Assembly (NCBI GenBank): GCA_021776775.1
Contig: JAJFFE010000277.1
Coordinates: 1 to 47,115 of the forward strand
Direction: 5' to 3'
Length of the DNA stretch: 47,115 bases
Source of the DNA: Planctomycetota bacterium
Lineage (GTDB): Bacteria; Planctomycetota; UBA8108; UBA1146; JAJFFE01
The notes under the pieces: generated by a model
The model's input: the letters and a program-made list of their open reading frames with translations, nothing else
Told to the model about the DNA's origin: nothing
The model's database searches: none
Shown here: in pieces, positions 24,887-31,336 of the stretch
Layout of the letters: every line of letters begins with the position of its first letter
How positions within the stretch are numbered: position 1 is the stretch's first letter
Translations under genes and position numbers: made by a program

Positions 24887-25519
24887 GTGGCACTGAAGAT
24901 TCACGGTCAAGCGACTGGCCCGTTCGCCGAGAACACTTACGTTGCACTCGATGAAGAGTCGGGCCTCGCCGCAGTCGTCGATCCCGGTCTAGGTGCCTTG
25001 GATATCTGGACCTCGTTTTCGGACAAAGGGGCCACGTTGGATCGAGTGCTCTTGACCCATGCCCACTTGGATCACATCTTCGGATTGAGCGAGTTGATCG
25101 AAGCGTTTCCGGTCCCGGTCCACCTGCACCGCGAGGACGCGTTCCTCATCGAAAACTACGTTTCCATTGCGGCTGAGTGGGGATTCGACGTTGATCCGGT
25201 GTCCATGCCCGACGAGTGGTGGGAGCACGGCGACCGCGTCCAGCTAGGCAGCACCGAATTCGAAGTGAGGCACACTCCGGGGCACTCTCCGGGAAGCGTG
25301 ATTCTTGTCTTCGACGGCGGGCTGTTCAGTGGTGATACGGTCATGGGTCTGTCAGTCGGACGAACCGACTTTCCTCGATCGTCGGCCGACGATCTCGCGC
25401 GTTCTATTCAAACGCAAGTTTACACTCTCGACGACAACCTTGTGCTGTACCCAGGTCACATGCAGACCACGACCATCGGGCAAGAGAAGCAGCACAATCA
25501 GTTCGTACGTGCTGTTTGA
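24887..25519 (+). CDS. Metallo-beta-lactamase-fold hydrolase (glyoxalase II-like)
   Basis: A 210-aa cytoplasmic enzyme of the MBL superfamily, group with GloB/YcbL-type hydrolases. The complete binuclear metal set is visible: H58, H60, D62, H63 (THAHLDH), H133 (TPGHSPGS), D150 (SGDT) and H191 (YPGHM). The substrate is not evident; hydroxyacyl-thioester hydrolysis is the most common activity of the nearest family. GTG start 4 nt after nuoN, so it is very likely co-transcribed with complex I. A hairpin terminator follows at 25598. Confidence 0.92.
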   Translation: MALKIHGQATGPFAENTYVALDEESGLAAVVDPGLGALDIWTSFSDKGATLDRVLLTHAHLDHIFGLSELIEAFPVPVHLHREDAFLIENYVSIAAEWGFDVDPVSMPDEWWEHGDRVQLGSTEFEVRHTPGHSPGSVILVFDGGLFSGDTVMGLSVGRTDFPRSSADDLARSIQTQVYTLDDNLVLYPGHMQTTTIGQEKQHNQFVRAV

Positions 25520-25597
25520 GTCGCAACCGTTTGATTCGCAACCGTGCGCTGATACTTCCCCCACTACGTGCCATCTGATCTGTGGCGTCGTTGTGCT

Positions 25598-25626
25598 GGG
25601 GAACGATCGATTAGTCGATCGTCCCC
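25598..25626. terminator. Bidirectional hairpin terminator between convergent genes
   Basis: GGGGAACGATCGA (25598-25610) pairs with TCGATCGTCCCC (25615-25626) around a TTAG loop, with one bulged A. It lies between the end of the plus-strand nuo/MBL block and the end of the minus-strand VIT-vWA gene and can serve both. T-tracts are weak. Confidence 0.65.
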
Positions 25627-25668
25627 CGCTCGTCGTGACTTGACCCCGGGTCAGGGGCCGGAGGCTAG

Positions 25669-27945
25669 CTAGAACCAGTACTTCTTCGGGGGCTTCGGTG
25701 GCGATTCTGGTTCATCGCTCCGCTCCGAATCCGACAACTCCACGTCCTTGATCTTGATGACCGTTCCGTTGTGATCGAAGAGCAGCGATCGTCCTACGGC
25801 GAGAATCGGACCGAGGTTCGGGTTCGCGACCAAGAGAGCGAAGTACTCCTGGCTGCCGTACTCGAGGACTCGATCGGGCTTGGGTAGCGCTGCGTGCCCC
25901 GATTGAAGTGCCCCATCGACGTAGACGCCGGCAATCGGAATGAAACCCTTGCCCCCGGCGTGGCGAATACGAAGAGCCTTTCCAAGCGCGGCTGCCTCAG
26001 ATTTGGATTCGGCATGAAGCAGTGTTCTCCCGAGCGACCGCGCGGACTTCTTCTTCTCTCCCAACTTTTGGGAGTAATCGAACGAGGAAGCCCGATCGCG
26101 CTCGAAGAACCCGGACGCGGCGGACGCTGCTTCGCGGCGGACGCCGGCGTTTCTCCGGATCTGCCCACGGAGGGCGTTAGCGACGGCCCCATTCGATTCT
26201 TGAATGAGCGATGCAGTAAACGGGGTGACGATTCCGAACCGCAGCCCGAGCGTGACGATCTCCGCTCTCAAAGGGCTGGACTCGTGGGGTGAGCCTGCAC
26301 GTAGTTCTTCGAGCAGCGAGTCGATTCGATTCTCGGCCCACAAGAACGCGGCCTCTTCATTACCTCCATTCGATGCGAACTCGACCGGGAAGACGAAGAC
26401 CCGTCGTTCGCCATCGGCTACCCCGGCCACTTCGAGTTGGCTGGTCCCCTGCCCGACGTAACGCCCGGTCAAGATGAGGTCCTCGCCGAAGAACAAGTCG
26501 TACGGCCCCTCTGGCTCGAACCGATCGAGAACCAGCCCATTGGCGGTGACCTGAATGTCGGAGAGGCAGGGATAGAGCACTTTGTCGAGAAGGCCGGTAA
26601 TACTGACCTCTAGCCTCCTGCTATCACTCAGATACGTTCGGCTTCCGCCGTTACGCCGGGCGATTTCATCGAGGAGCATCGTCTTGACGTCCTTGCCGAC
26701 GCCAAACACGTGAAGCCGATGATCGCCTTGGTTCTTCTCTACGGAGTAATCGATGATTTTCCGTGGATCAGTCACGCCAACGGTCGGCGCGCCATCGCTG
26801 ACCAACATGACCGTGGCTCCGTCTTTGGCGCCGTGAGCGAGATTCAATCCGTGCTCGAGCCCGACCTGGATATCTGTACCGCCTCGCGCGCGCAGAGCGT
26901 GAACAAATTTGCGCGCCGACGCGAGGTTTTTGGGTGTTGCGGATTCGAGTGCGTTCGACCAAAGCGCGACGCCAGCGCTGAAGGTGAGAACTGTAAACCG
27001 ATCTTCAGAATCGAATCGGTTGAACGCATCGAGGAGTGACTGCTTAGCGTTCGCGAGCTTCTCTCCGGCCATGGATCCCGACGTGTCCACGACGAACACC
27101 ATGTTGACTGGCGCCCGCTTCGTTGGGAGCAGTTGCCCCGGGGAGAGTCGCAACATGAAGAAGCCGTCGTCGCCGGCAGTTCGATAGGTGCGAACCCCAC
27201 CAGCGAGAGCGTCGGAAGCCGTCATCAGTTCGAGCACGAAGTCGGCGTGAGCGAGAAGCTCTTTTGCCGCAAAGCTGACCTCGGCACGGTTGGGGGCGCT
27301 GCGCCGAACGGAAACGTTGTGGCTAGGCGAATAGACACTCTTGATCGGTTCGTCGCTTTTGATTGTCGCGTTGATGGTGACGTTTCGGTAAGAACCCGCG
27401 GAGAATCGTCCAGTGCTCAGCGGGTACCGAACTTGGAAGATGCCTCCGTTACGTCGGACTGTCTGACGATAAGAAATCTTCAGCCGAACGTCTCCGTTTG
27501 CGGGGATGGGGAATACCCTCGCACGAACGAGATCTCTCTGGAAGTACTCGAGAATGGCTGGATCAATCGCCCGTCTGACCAAGTCGCGATAGATCTGGCG
27601 TGCTTTGTCGCGCTCCATGATCTCGCCGACCAATTCGACATCGCCCAGTGTGACTCGAAAGTCCTCGACGTGGGCTCCGGCCGGGAGCGGGAAATAGTAG
27701 GTTCCCTCGAGTTGCCGCGGGTATGGATTGTGGAACGATTCATCGACCGAGACAGTGATCGTCGGCCCGTCCACATCGATGTCGACCGCGTGTCTCGTCA
27801 CCTGCATCGCGGGGCGAGCGTGCCGGTCACTGGGCCGGTGAGAGAGCGTGCGCCGCGATCGCTCATCGATTTCGATCCAGCCGTCTGCGTGGGTTTGTCC
27901 GCTCAACGCGACGACGAGGCAGGTGACGAGAAATGGCAATCTCAA
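25669..27945 (-). CDS. Secreted VIT domain / von Willebrand factor A domain protein
   Basis: A 758-aa exported protein. Signal peptide 1-20 (cleavage likely after THA). The VIT (vault/inter-alpha-trypsin) domain spans about 45-175, with the typical NPYPRQLEGTYYFPLP and YRDLVRRAIDPAILEY stretches. A vWA domain from about 281 to 460 keeps the MIDAS residues DTSGS (287-291), a Thr in GGTDIQVG and an Asp in VSDGAPT. The C-terminal third has no recognised domain and ends in an acidic, then Pro/Lys-rich tail (PPKPPKKYWF) without a sortase motif or membrane helix. The start is TTG at 27945 with AAAGGA 7-8 nt upstream; no ATG competes. VIT-vWA proteins mediate metal-dependent protein binding at the cell surface; the ligand here is unknown. 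Confidence 0.9.
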   Translation of the reverse strand: MRLPFLVTCLVVALSGQTHADGWIEIDERSRRTLSHRPSDRHARPAMQVTRHAVDIDVDGPTITVSVDESFHNPYPRQLEGTYYFPLPAGAHVEDFRVTLGDVELVGEIMERDKARQIYRDLVRRAIDPAILEYFQRDLVRARVFPIPANGDVRLKISYRQTVRRNGGIFQVRYPLSTGRFSAGSYRNVTINATIKSDEPIKSVYSPSHNVSVRRSAPNRAEVSFAAKELLAHADFVLELMTASDALAGGVRTYRTAGDDGFFMLRLSPGQLLPTKRAPVNMVFVVDTSGSMAGEKLANAKQSLLDAFNRFDSEDRFTVLTFSAGVALWSNALESATPKNLASARKFVHALRARGGTDIQVGLEHGLNLAHGAKDGATVMLVSDGAPTVGVTDPRKIIDYSVEKNQGDHRLHVFGVGKDVKTMLLDEIARRNGGSRTYLSDSRRLEVSITGLLDKVLYPCLSDIQVTANGLVLDRFEPEGPYDLFFGEDLILTGRYVGQGTSQLEVAGVADGERRVFVFPVEFASNGGNEEAAFLWAENRIDSLLEELRAGSPHESSPLRAEIVTLGLRFGIVTPFTASLIQESNGAVANALRGQIRRNAGVRREAASAASGFFERDRASSFDYSQKLGEKKKSARSLGRTLLHAESKSEAAALGKALRIRHAGGKGFIPIAGVYVDGALQSGHAALPKPDRVLEYGSQEYFALLVANPNLGPILAVGRSLLFDHNGTVIKIKDVELSDSERSDEPESPPKPPKKYWF

Positions 27946-28189
27946 GGTGTCATCCTTTCAACGGAAATCCGCGGAGGCGAATTTCATCAGAGATGGAGGG
28001 TCTCGGGCGCGGGTCGACCGAGTTCGGCACTCGAGGTTCCGGCCCCGCCGAATAACCGTTGAGGTGGAGGCTCTCTGCCAGCCGGGCTCGGACAGTGTGC
28101 CGGGTTCCGAAGCGGGCCCGGAGGGCCACGCGGCTCAACGGGGTTCACAACAAGGACGACAGCCGGGCGTAGCGGTACTAACGAAAACG
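27946..28189. other. Intergenic stretch upstream of the VIT-vWA gene
   Basis: The space between the VIT-vWA start and the L,D-transpeptidase terminator is GC-rich and repeats of GGGCCCGG type are scattered around 28090-28130. No gene or convincing promoter motif was found. Confidence 0.3.
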
Positions 28190-28217
28190 GGCCACTCCGC
28201 AAAATTGGGGAGTGGCC
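28190..28217 (-). terminator. Rho-independent terminator of the L,D-transpeptidase gene
   Basis: GGCCACTCC (28190-28198) and GGAGTGGCC (28209-28217) form a perfect 9-bp stem. Read on the minus strand it is followed by CGTTTTCGTT, a T-rich tail, and it lies 41 nt beyond the stop of the minus-strand gene. Confidence 0.8.
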
Positions 28218-28258
28218 TGTTCTCTGAAAGTTGTGGGTTGGTTGCGCTCTATCCGGAT

Positions 28259-29440
28259 CTATTCTCGGATGATTACTCGAGTGCCCCGCGGGATCAGAGG
28301 ATACAAGCCGATCACGTCTTCGTTTCGCATTCGGACACAGCCTGCCGAGGACTCGGTGCCGATGGTGTCCGGCTGATCTGTTCCGTGAATGCCGTAGCCG
28401 CTGTACTCCTGCGTTTCCTCGAATCCAAGCCAACGCTCGCCGAGGGGGTTTTCGGGATCCCCATACTCGACTTCGCCCACGCCCCGTTTGAACCAGGTTG
28501 GCTGTTCCATCTTGGTACGGATCGTGAATTCCCCGAGCGGGGTTCCGCCGTCCTTGCCGAGTCCCACCGGTGAGCTGTACAGGTACTTATCCCCGATGCG
28601 AACGTCGAGACGGAATTCGCTCTTGTCGACTTCGATCGAGACGGTGCCCGACAAGATCTTGAGCGTCTGTTTGGGATGGATCACCGTGCCAGGGAGACGA
28701 TTGACGAGTTGAATCGTCGCCACCGTTGTCTTGTGCTTCCGTGCGATTGCGTCGAGGCTGTCGCCGGACTTGACCTTGTAGATGGGAAACGCCGACGTGT
28801 GCCGCGGAGAGAGCACGATGCGTTTGACGATCGGGTCGAGCTTCTTCCGAATGCGCATCCGGCGGTTGTTCTCATCGTCTTCGTCGGTCTGCGCAAAGTA
28901 CGCTTTCGAGTACAGCTCCCACGCTCGCAGTTGACGCGAGTCCGTGGTCGACTTCGCTTCATCGTCTGCGAGGGCTTCGAGCGCGTCGACATACGCGGCG
29001 GCGCGATCACCCATCCCGACGATGGCGCGTGCGCGCTCGATACGCGCCTCCCCCTCTTCGAAGTTCCGAAACGATAGCGACGCCGCCCACGGCGCACGGT
29101 TGCCGTCGCCTTGGATCATTTCAGTCAGGAGTTGACGCGCTTCCGAGGTCGCGGCTGCGTCACGCTTGCTTTGAAGCAAACGAATCAACTTCTGCCGAGC
29201 TTCGTCGCCGTTTGGACTCTTGGTCCCCGCGATCTGCTGTCGCAGGCTTGCTTCTTCCGAAGCATCCGGCACTGGGATGTCTCTGGAGTCAGACTCTCGA
29301 GTCGAGGGGTCGTCCGGGGAATCGACCGATTCGAACGCGGCCGAGTTATCGTCATCGGCACCGACCGAGCTGTCTTTTTCCCAGTACTTCCAACCGCCGT
29401 ACGTCAACAGTCCCAAACCGACCAAAAGCAACCAACGCAT
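28259..29440 (-). CDS. LysM domain L,D-transpeptidase (YkuD/ErfK family)
   Basis: A 393-aa cell-envelope enzyme. Residues 1-18 form a signal anchor or signal peptide (MRWLLLVGLGLLTYGGW), followed by an acidic, flexible region and a helical stretch (60-200) of unknown role. LysM (221-263, starting YKVKSGDSLDAIA) should bind peptidoglycan. The YkuD catalytic domain (266-393) has the His in YGIHGTD (H352) and the nucleophile C368 in SSAGCVRM. Such enzymes form 3-3 peptide cross-links or attach proteins to peptidoglycan, consistent with a peptidoglycan-containing cell and the ddl gene at 5479. Single gene with its own terminator. Confidence 0.93.
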   Translation of the reverse strand: MRWLLLVGLGLLTYGGWKYWEKDSSVGADDDNSAAFESVDSPDDPSTRESDSRDIPVPDASEEASLRQQIAGTKSPNGDEARQKLIRLLQSKRDAAATSEARQLLTEMIQGDGNRAPWAASLSFRNFEEGEARIERARAIVGMGDRAAAYVDALEALADDEAKSTTDSRQLRAWELYSKAYFAQTDEDDENNRRMRIRKKLDPIVKRIVLSPRHTSAFPIYKVKSGDSLDAIARKHKTTVATIQLVNRLPGTVIHPKQTLKILSGTVSIEVDKSEFRLDVRIGDKYLYSSPVGLGKDGGTPLGEFTIRTKMEQPTWFKRGVGEVEYGDPENPLGERWLGFEETQEYSGYGIHGTDQPDTIGTESSAGCVRMRNEDVIGLYPLIPRGTRVIIRE

Positions 29441-29502
29441 CGCATTCTCTTTCTTCGGGTTTACTCGCGGCGGGTCGTCGGAGGGCGGGCGGGCCCAACA
29501 AC

Positions 29503-29524
29503 ATCTGCAGAAAAAAGCAGATGG
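29503..29524 (-). promoter_or_regulatory. Hairpin in the L,D-transpeptidase upstream region
   Basis: CATCTGC and GCAGATG (29503-29509 and 29518-29524) make a 7-bp stem with an A-rich loop (T-rich on the minus strand). It lies 60-80 nt ahead of the gene's ATG. Role unknown: leader hairpin, or remnant terminator of the ribosomal operon. Confidence 0.35.
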
Positions 29525-29630
29525 GCGTCAACGACGATCTTGGCTCGAACAACGCAGAATGGCGTGTCCGAGCGCATTCTACGCGAGGACTCGGCGACGC
29601 CAAAGATGTGTTCTGAATCATGGGATGCAA

Positions 29631-29668
29631 GAAGCCCGAAGCCTCGCGTCGCGAGTTCTTCGGGCTTC
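29631..29668 (-). terminator. Terminator of the infC-rpmI-rplT operon
   Basis: GAAGCCCGAAG (29631-29641) pairs with CTTCGGGCTTC (29658-29668), 11 bp, with an inner CTCGCG/CGCGAG stem. It lies 42 nt past the rplT stop. The downstream T-tract is short. Confidence 0.7.
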
Positions 29669-29710
29669 CAACCTGTCAGTGCCTGTTCCGTACTCAGTGT
29701 GCGACTTGGA

Positions 29711-30061
29711 TCAGGACGCTTTCGCGAGTTCGACGAGTTCGTCGAACGCTTCCGGATTTCGAATCGCTAGCTCTGACATCATCTTGCGGTTCAGGTCGAC
29801 ACCGGCTCGCTTCAATCCAGCGATGAAGCGGCTGTACGGAATGTCTCCTCCGTATAGCGCGGCCGAGATTCGGGTGATCCACAAGCGCCGGAAGTCGCGC
29901 TTTCGATTCCGACGATCTCGGGTGGCATACGCTTCTGCGCGTATGACCGTTTCTTTGGCACTCTTGAAGAGTCGGCTTCTGGCACCCCAGAAACCCTTGG
30001 CACGCTTCAAGACTCTCTTGCGACGACGGCGTCGTGCAACGCCGAATCGTACTCGAGCCAT
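29711..30061 (-). CDS. rplT: 50S ribosomal protein L20
   Basis: Ribosome assembly protein that binds 23S rRNA and, in many bacteria, represses its own operon through the leader RNA. 116 aa, normal length. The highly basic N-terminal extension (ARRRRRKRVLKRAKGFWGAR) and the globular part with WITRISAA and SRFIAGLKRAGVDLNRK match the family. ATG with AAAGGA 7 nt upstream. Third gene of infC-rpmI-rplT, the standard order. Confidence 0.97.
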   Translation of the reverse strand: MARVRFGVARRRRRKRVLKRAKGFWGARSRLFKSAKETVIRAEAYATRDRRNRKRDFRRLWITRISAALYGGDIPYSRFIAGLKRAGVDLNRKMMSELAIRNPEAFDELVELAKAS

Positions 30062-30165
30062 GATCAGTTCCTTTCGGACCGGTTGTCGGTCCAGACTGCG
30101 GCTTCCAGGAGGATCGTTGAACGATCACTTGTCGTGAACCCTGGGGAGGCGCGGGACAATCGACG

Positions 30166-30384
30166 CTAGTGAAGAACGCGAAGCTGCAACAGACGTCGCA
30201 GCCGGGTTTCTTCACACTTGGGGCAAGTTGCCGACTTTCGTAGTCGTCGGACGCGCTTACCGGGCATGTGTGAGTTCAAGTGACTCTTGCCCGCGCGACC
30301 TCGCAAGAACTTGCCGGTCGCTGTGCGTTTCACCCGCTTCAGCACCGACTTGTTCGGCTTGAACTTGCCAGGCTTCCTGGCCAT
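30166..30384 (-). CDS. rpmI: 50S ribosomal protein L35
   Basis: Small 23S-rRNA-binding protein, 72 aa. The family core is visible: basic N-terminus (KFKPNKSVLKRVKRTATGK), RRAGKSHLN-like RGRAGKSHLNSHM, and RRLRKSA. An unusual CPKC pair follows before the end. The start is the ATG at 30384 with GAGAGG 7-8 nt upstream; the frame stays open to 30519 but the extra part is not L35-like. It lies between infC (216 nt away) and rplT (104 nt away). Confidence 0.93.
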   Translation of the reverse strand: MARKPGKFKPNKSVLKRVKRTATGKFLRGRAGKSHLNSHMPGKRVRRLRKSATCPKCEETRLRRLLQLRVLH

Positions 30385-30600
30385 GTGAGGGCCTCTCGTT
30401 TGTTTCGACTCATCAGAACGGCGCTGGACGTGGCGCTGGACACGGCTTCGACTTCGACGCGGGTCTCTGTGACCTCGCCGAAAAATCGAAGCTGGGTAAG
30501 CTACCAAACCCGCAACCATTGGGGAAGGGCCCGCGAACTTTTCCGGGACCCTAGCGTGACGCTTCCGTTGGGCAGAGCCGGGGACTCCGCGAAGCTGGAT
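30385..30600 (-). other. 216-nt infC-rpmI spacer
   Basis: This is long for the spacer between infC and rpmI. It contains an imperfect repeat, CGTCCAGCGCC followed closely by another CAGCGCC copy (near 30425-30445). In gamma-proteobacteria the translational operator for L20 lies in or near this region, so a similar role is possible but unproven. No gene was seen. Confidence 0.35.
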
Positions 30601-31110
30601 TTAGCGCTTCGTCAGAATCATCCCGATTCGATTCCCGCCTTCTCGCGACGGAGGCTTTTCAAGCTTGGCGATGTCGTCGAGTGCCTGGGCGAATCGGTTC
30701 AGGAGGTCGAACCCAATCTGTGGGTGCTTTTGCTCCCGCCCCCGGAAGATCAGGGTTACGAGAACCTTGTGCCCTTCCTCGAGGAACTTCTTCGCGCGTC
30801 GGAGTTTCACCTGGAAATCGTGATCCTCGGTCTTGGGACGGAGTTTCACTTCTTTCCGACGGTTTACGTTCTTCTTGCTCCCTTTTTGCCGCTTCGACGC
30901 GTTGTACTTGTACTTACCGAAGTTCATGATCTTGCACGTCGGTGGTTCCGAATTCGGATCCAACTCGACGAGATCGAGATCTCGGTCGGTCGCTAGTTCA
31001 AGCGCTGCTGCGACGTCCATGATTCCGAGCTGGCCACCTTCGTCGTCGATAAGACGAATCGGGTCCGACGAGGGACGCGTGATGACCTGCTGGCCTTTCT
31101 TTTCCTTTAT
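30601..31110 (-). CDS. infC: Translation initiation factor IF-3 (non-AUG start)
   Basis: Binds the 30S subunit and checks start codon-initiator tRNA pairing. The conserved body begins near DPIRLIDDEGGQLG and includes LDLVELDPNSEPPTCKIMNFGKYKY, then a basic linker and KLRRAKKFLEEGHKVLVTLIFRGRE. No ATG or GTG lies near the expected N-terminus. Candidates are ATA at 31110 (GGAG 7 nt upstream; 169 aa, closest to family length), ATC at 31083 (purine-rich AAAGGAAAAGAAAGG ahead; 160 aa) and TTG at 31128. Rare starts are a hallmark of infC, where IF-3 discriminates against its own mRNA (AUU in E. coli). I chose ATA tentatively. First gene of infC-rpmI-rplT, with a strong promoter and structured leader. 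Confidence 0.93.
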   Translation of the reverse strand: MKEKKGQQVITRPSSDPIRLIDDEGGQLGIMDVAAALELATDRDLDLVELDPNSEPPTCKIMNFGKYKYNASKRQKGSKKNVNRRKEVKLRPKTEDHDFQVKLRRAKKFLEEGHKVLVTLIFRGREQKHPQIGFDLLNRFAQALDDIAKLEKPPSREGGNRIGMILTKR

Positions 31111-31150
31111 GCTCGCACTCCGTTCCAATGAGACTGAATTGATTCCAACC

Positions 31151-31228
31151 CTCGAACTCTGGCAAACGAACCCCATCGCAGGCGATGGCTTTCGAACCCA
31201 CTCCACACGGTGTGAGACCGTGTTCGAG
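31151..31228 (-). promoter_or_regulatory. Structured leader RNA upstream of infC
   Basis: Between the promoter and the start lie several perfect stems: ACACGGT/ACCGTGT (31205-31211 with 31217-31223), CCATCG/CGATGG extended by CGAA/TTCG (31167-31194), and a long-range CTCGAAC/GTTCGAG pair (31151-31157 with 31222-31228) that encloses the second hairpin and competes by 2 nt with the first. This suits an autoregulatory ribosomal-protein leader of the kind found upstream of infC operons; the exact class was not recognised. It was considered as a tRNA and rejected (no proper T-arm). Confidence 0.55.
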
Positions 31229-31277
31229 AAATCGGGGTATATGCGTCGAGCGACGGCCCGCACGCTGACCGGCGGGA

Positions 31278-31307
31278 ATTATATGCCGCGATCGACCAGC
31301 GACGCAA
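31278..31307 (-). promoter_or_regulatory. Strong sigma-70-type promoter of infC-rpmI-rplT
   Basis: On the minus strand TTGCGT (31307-31302) and a perfect TATAAT (31283-31278) are separated by 18 bp. Transcription would start near 31271 and give a leader of about 160-190 nt. Confidence 0.75.
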
Positions 31308-31336
31308 CTTAGACCGAACATTGGGCCACGGTTGAG

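Noticed and set aside
27133..28062. 309-codon plus-strand frame
   Set aside because: Antisense to the VIT-vWA gene, which has clear domains; the frame has none.
31151..31228. Possible tRNA gene (7-bp terminal pairing, 78 nt, GGTTCGAA motif)
   Set aside because: No proper T-arm next to the 3' acceptor strand, no U33 in the anticodon-like loop; better explained as the infC leader structure.
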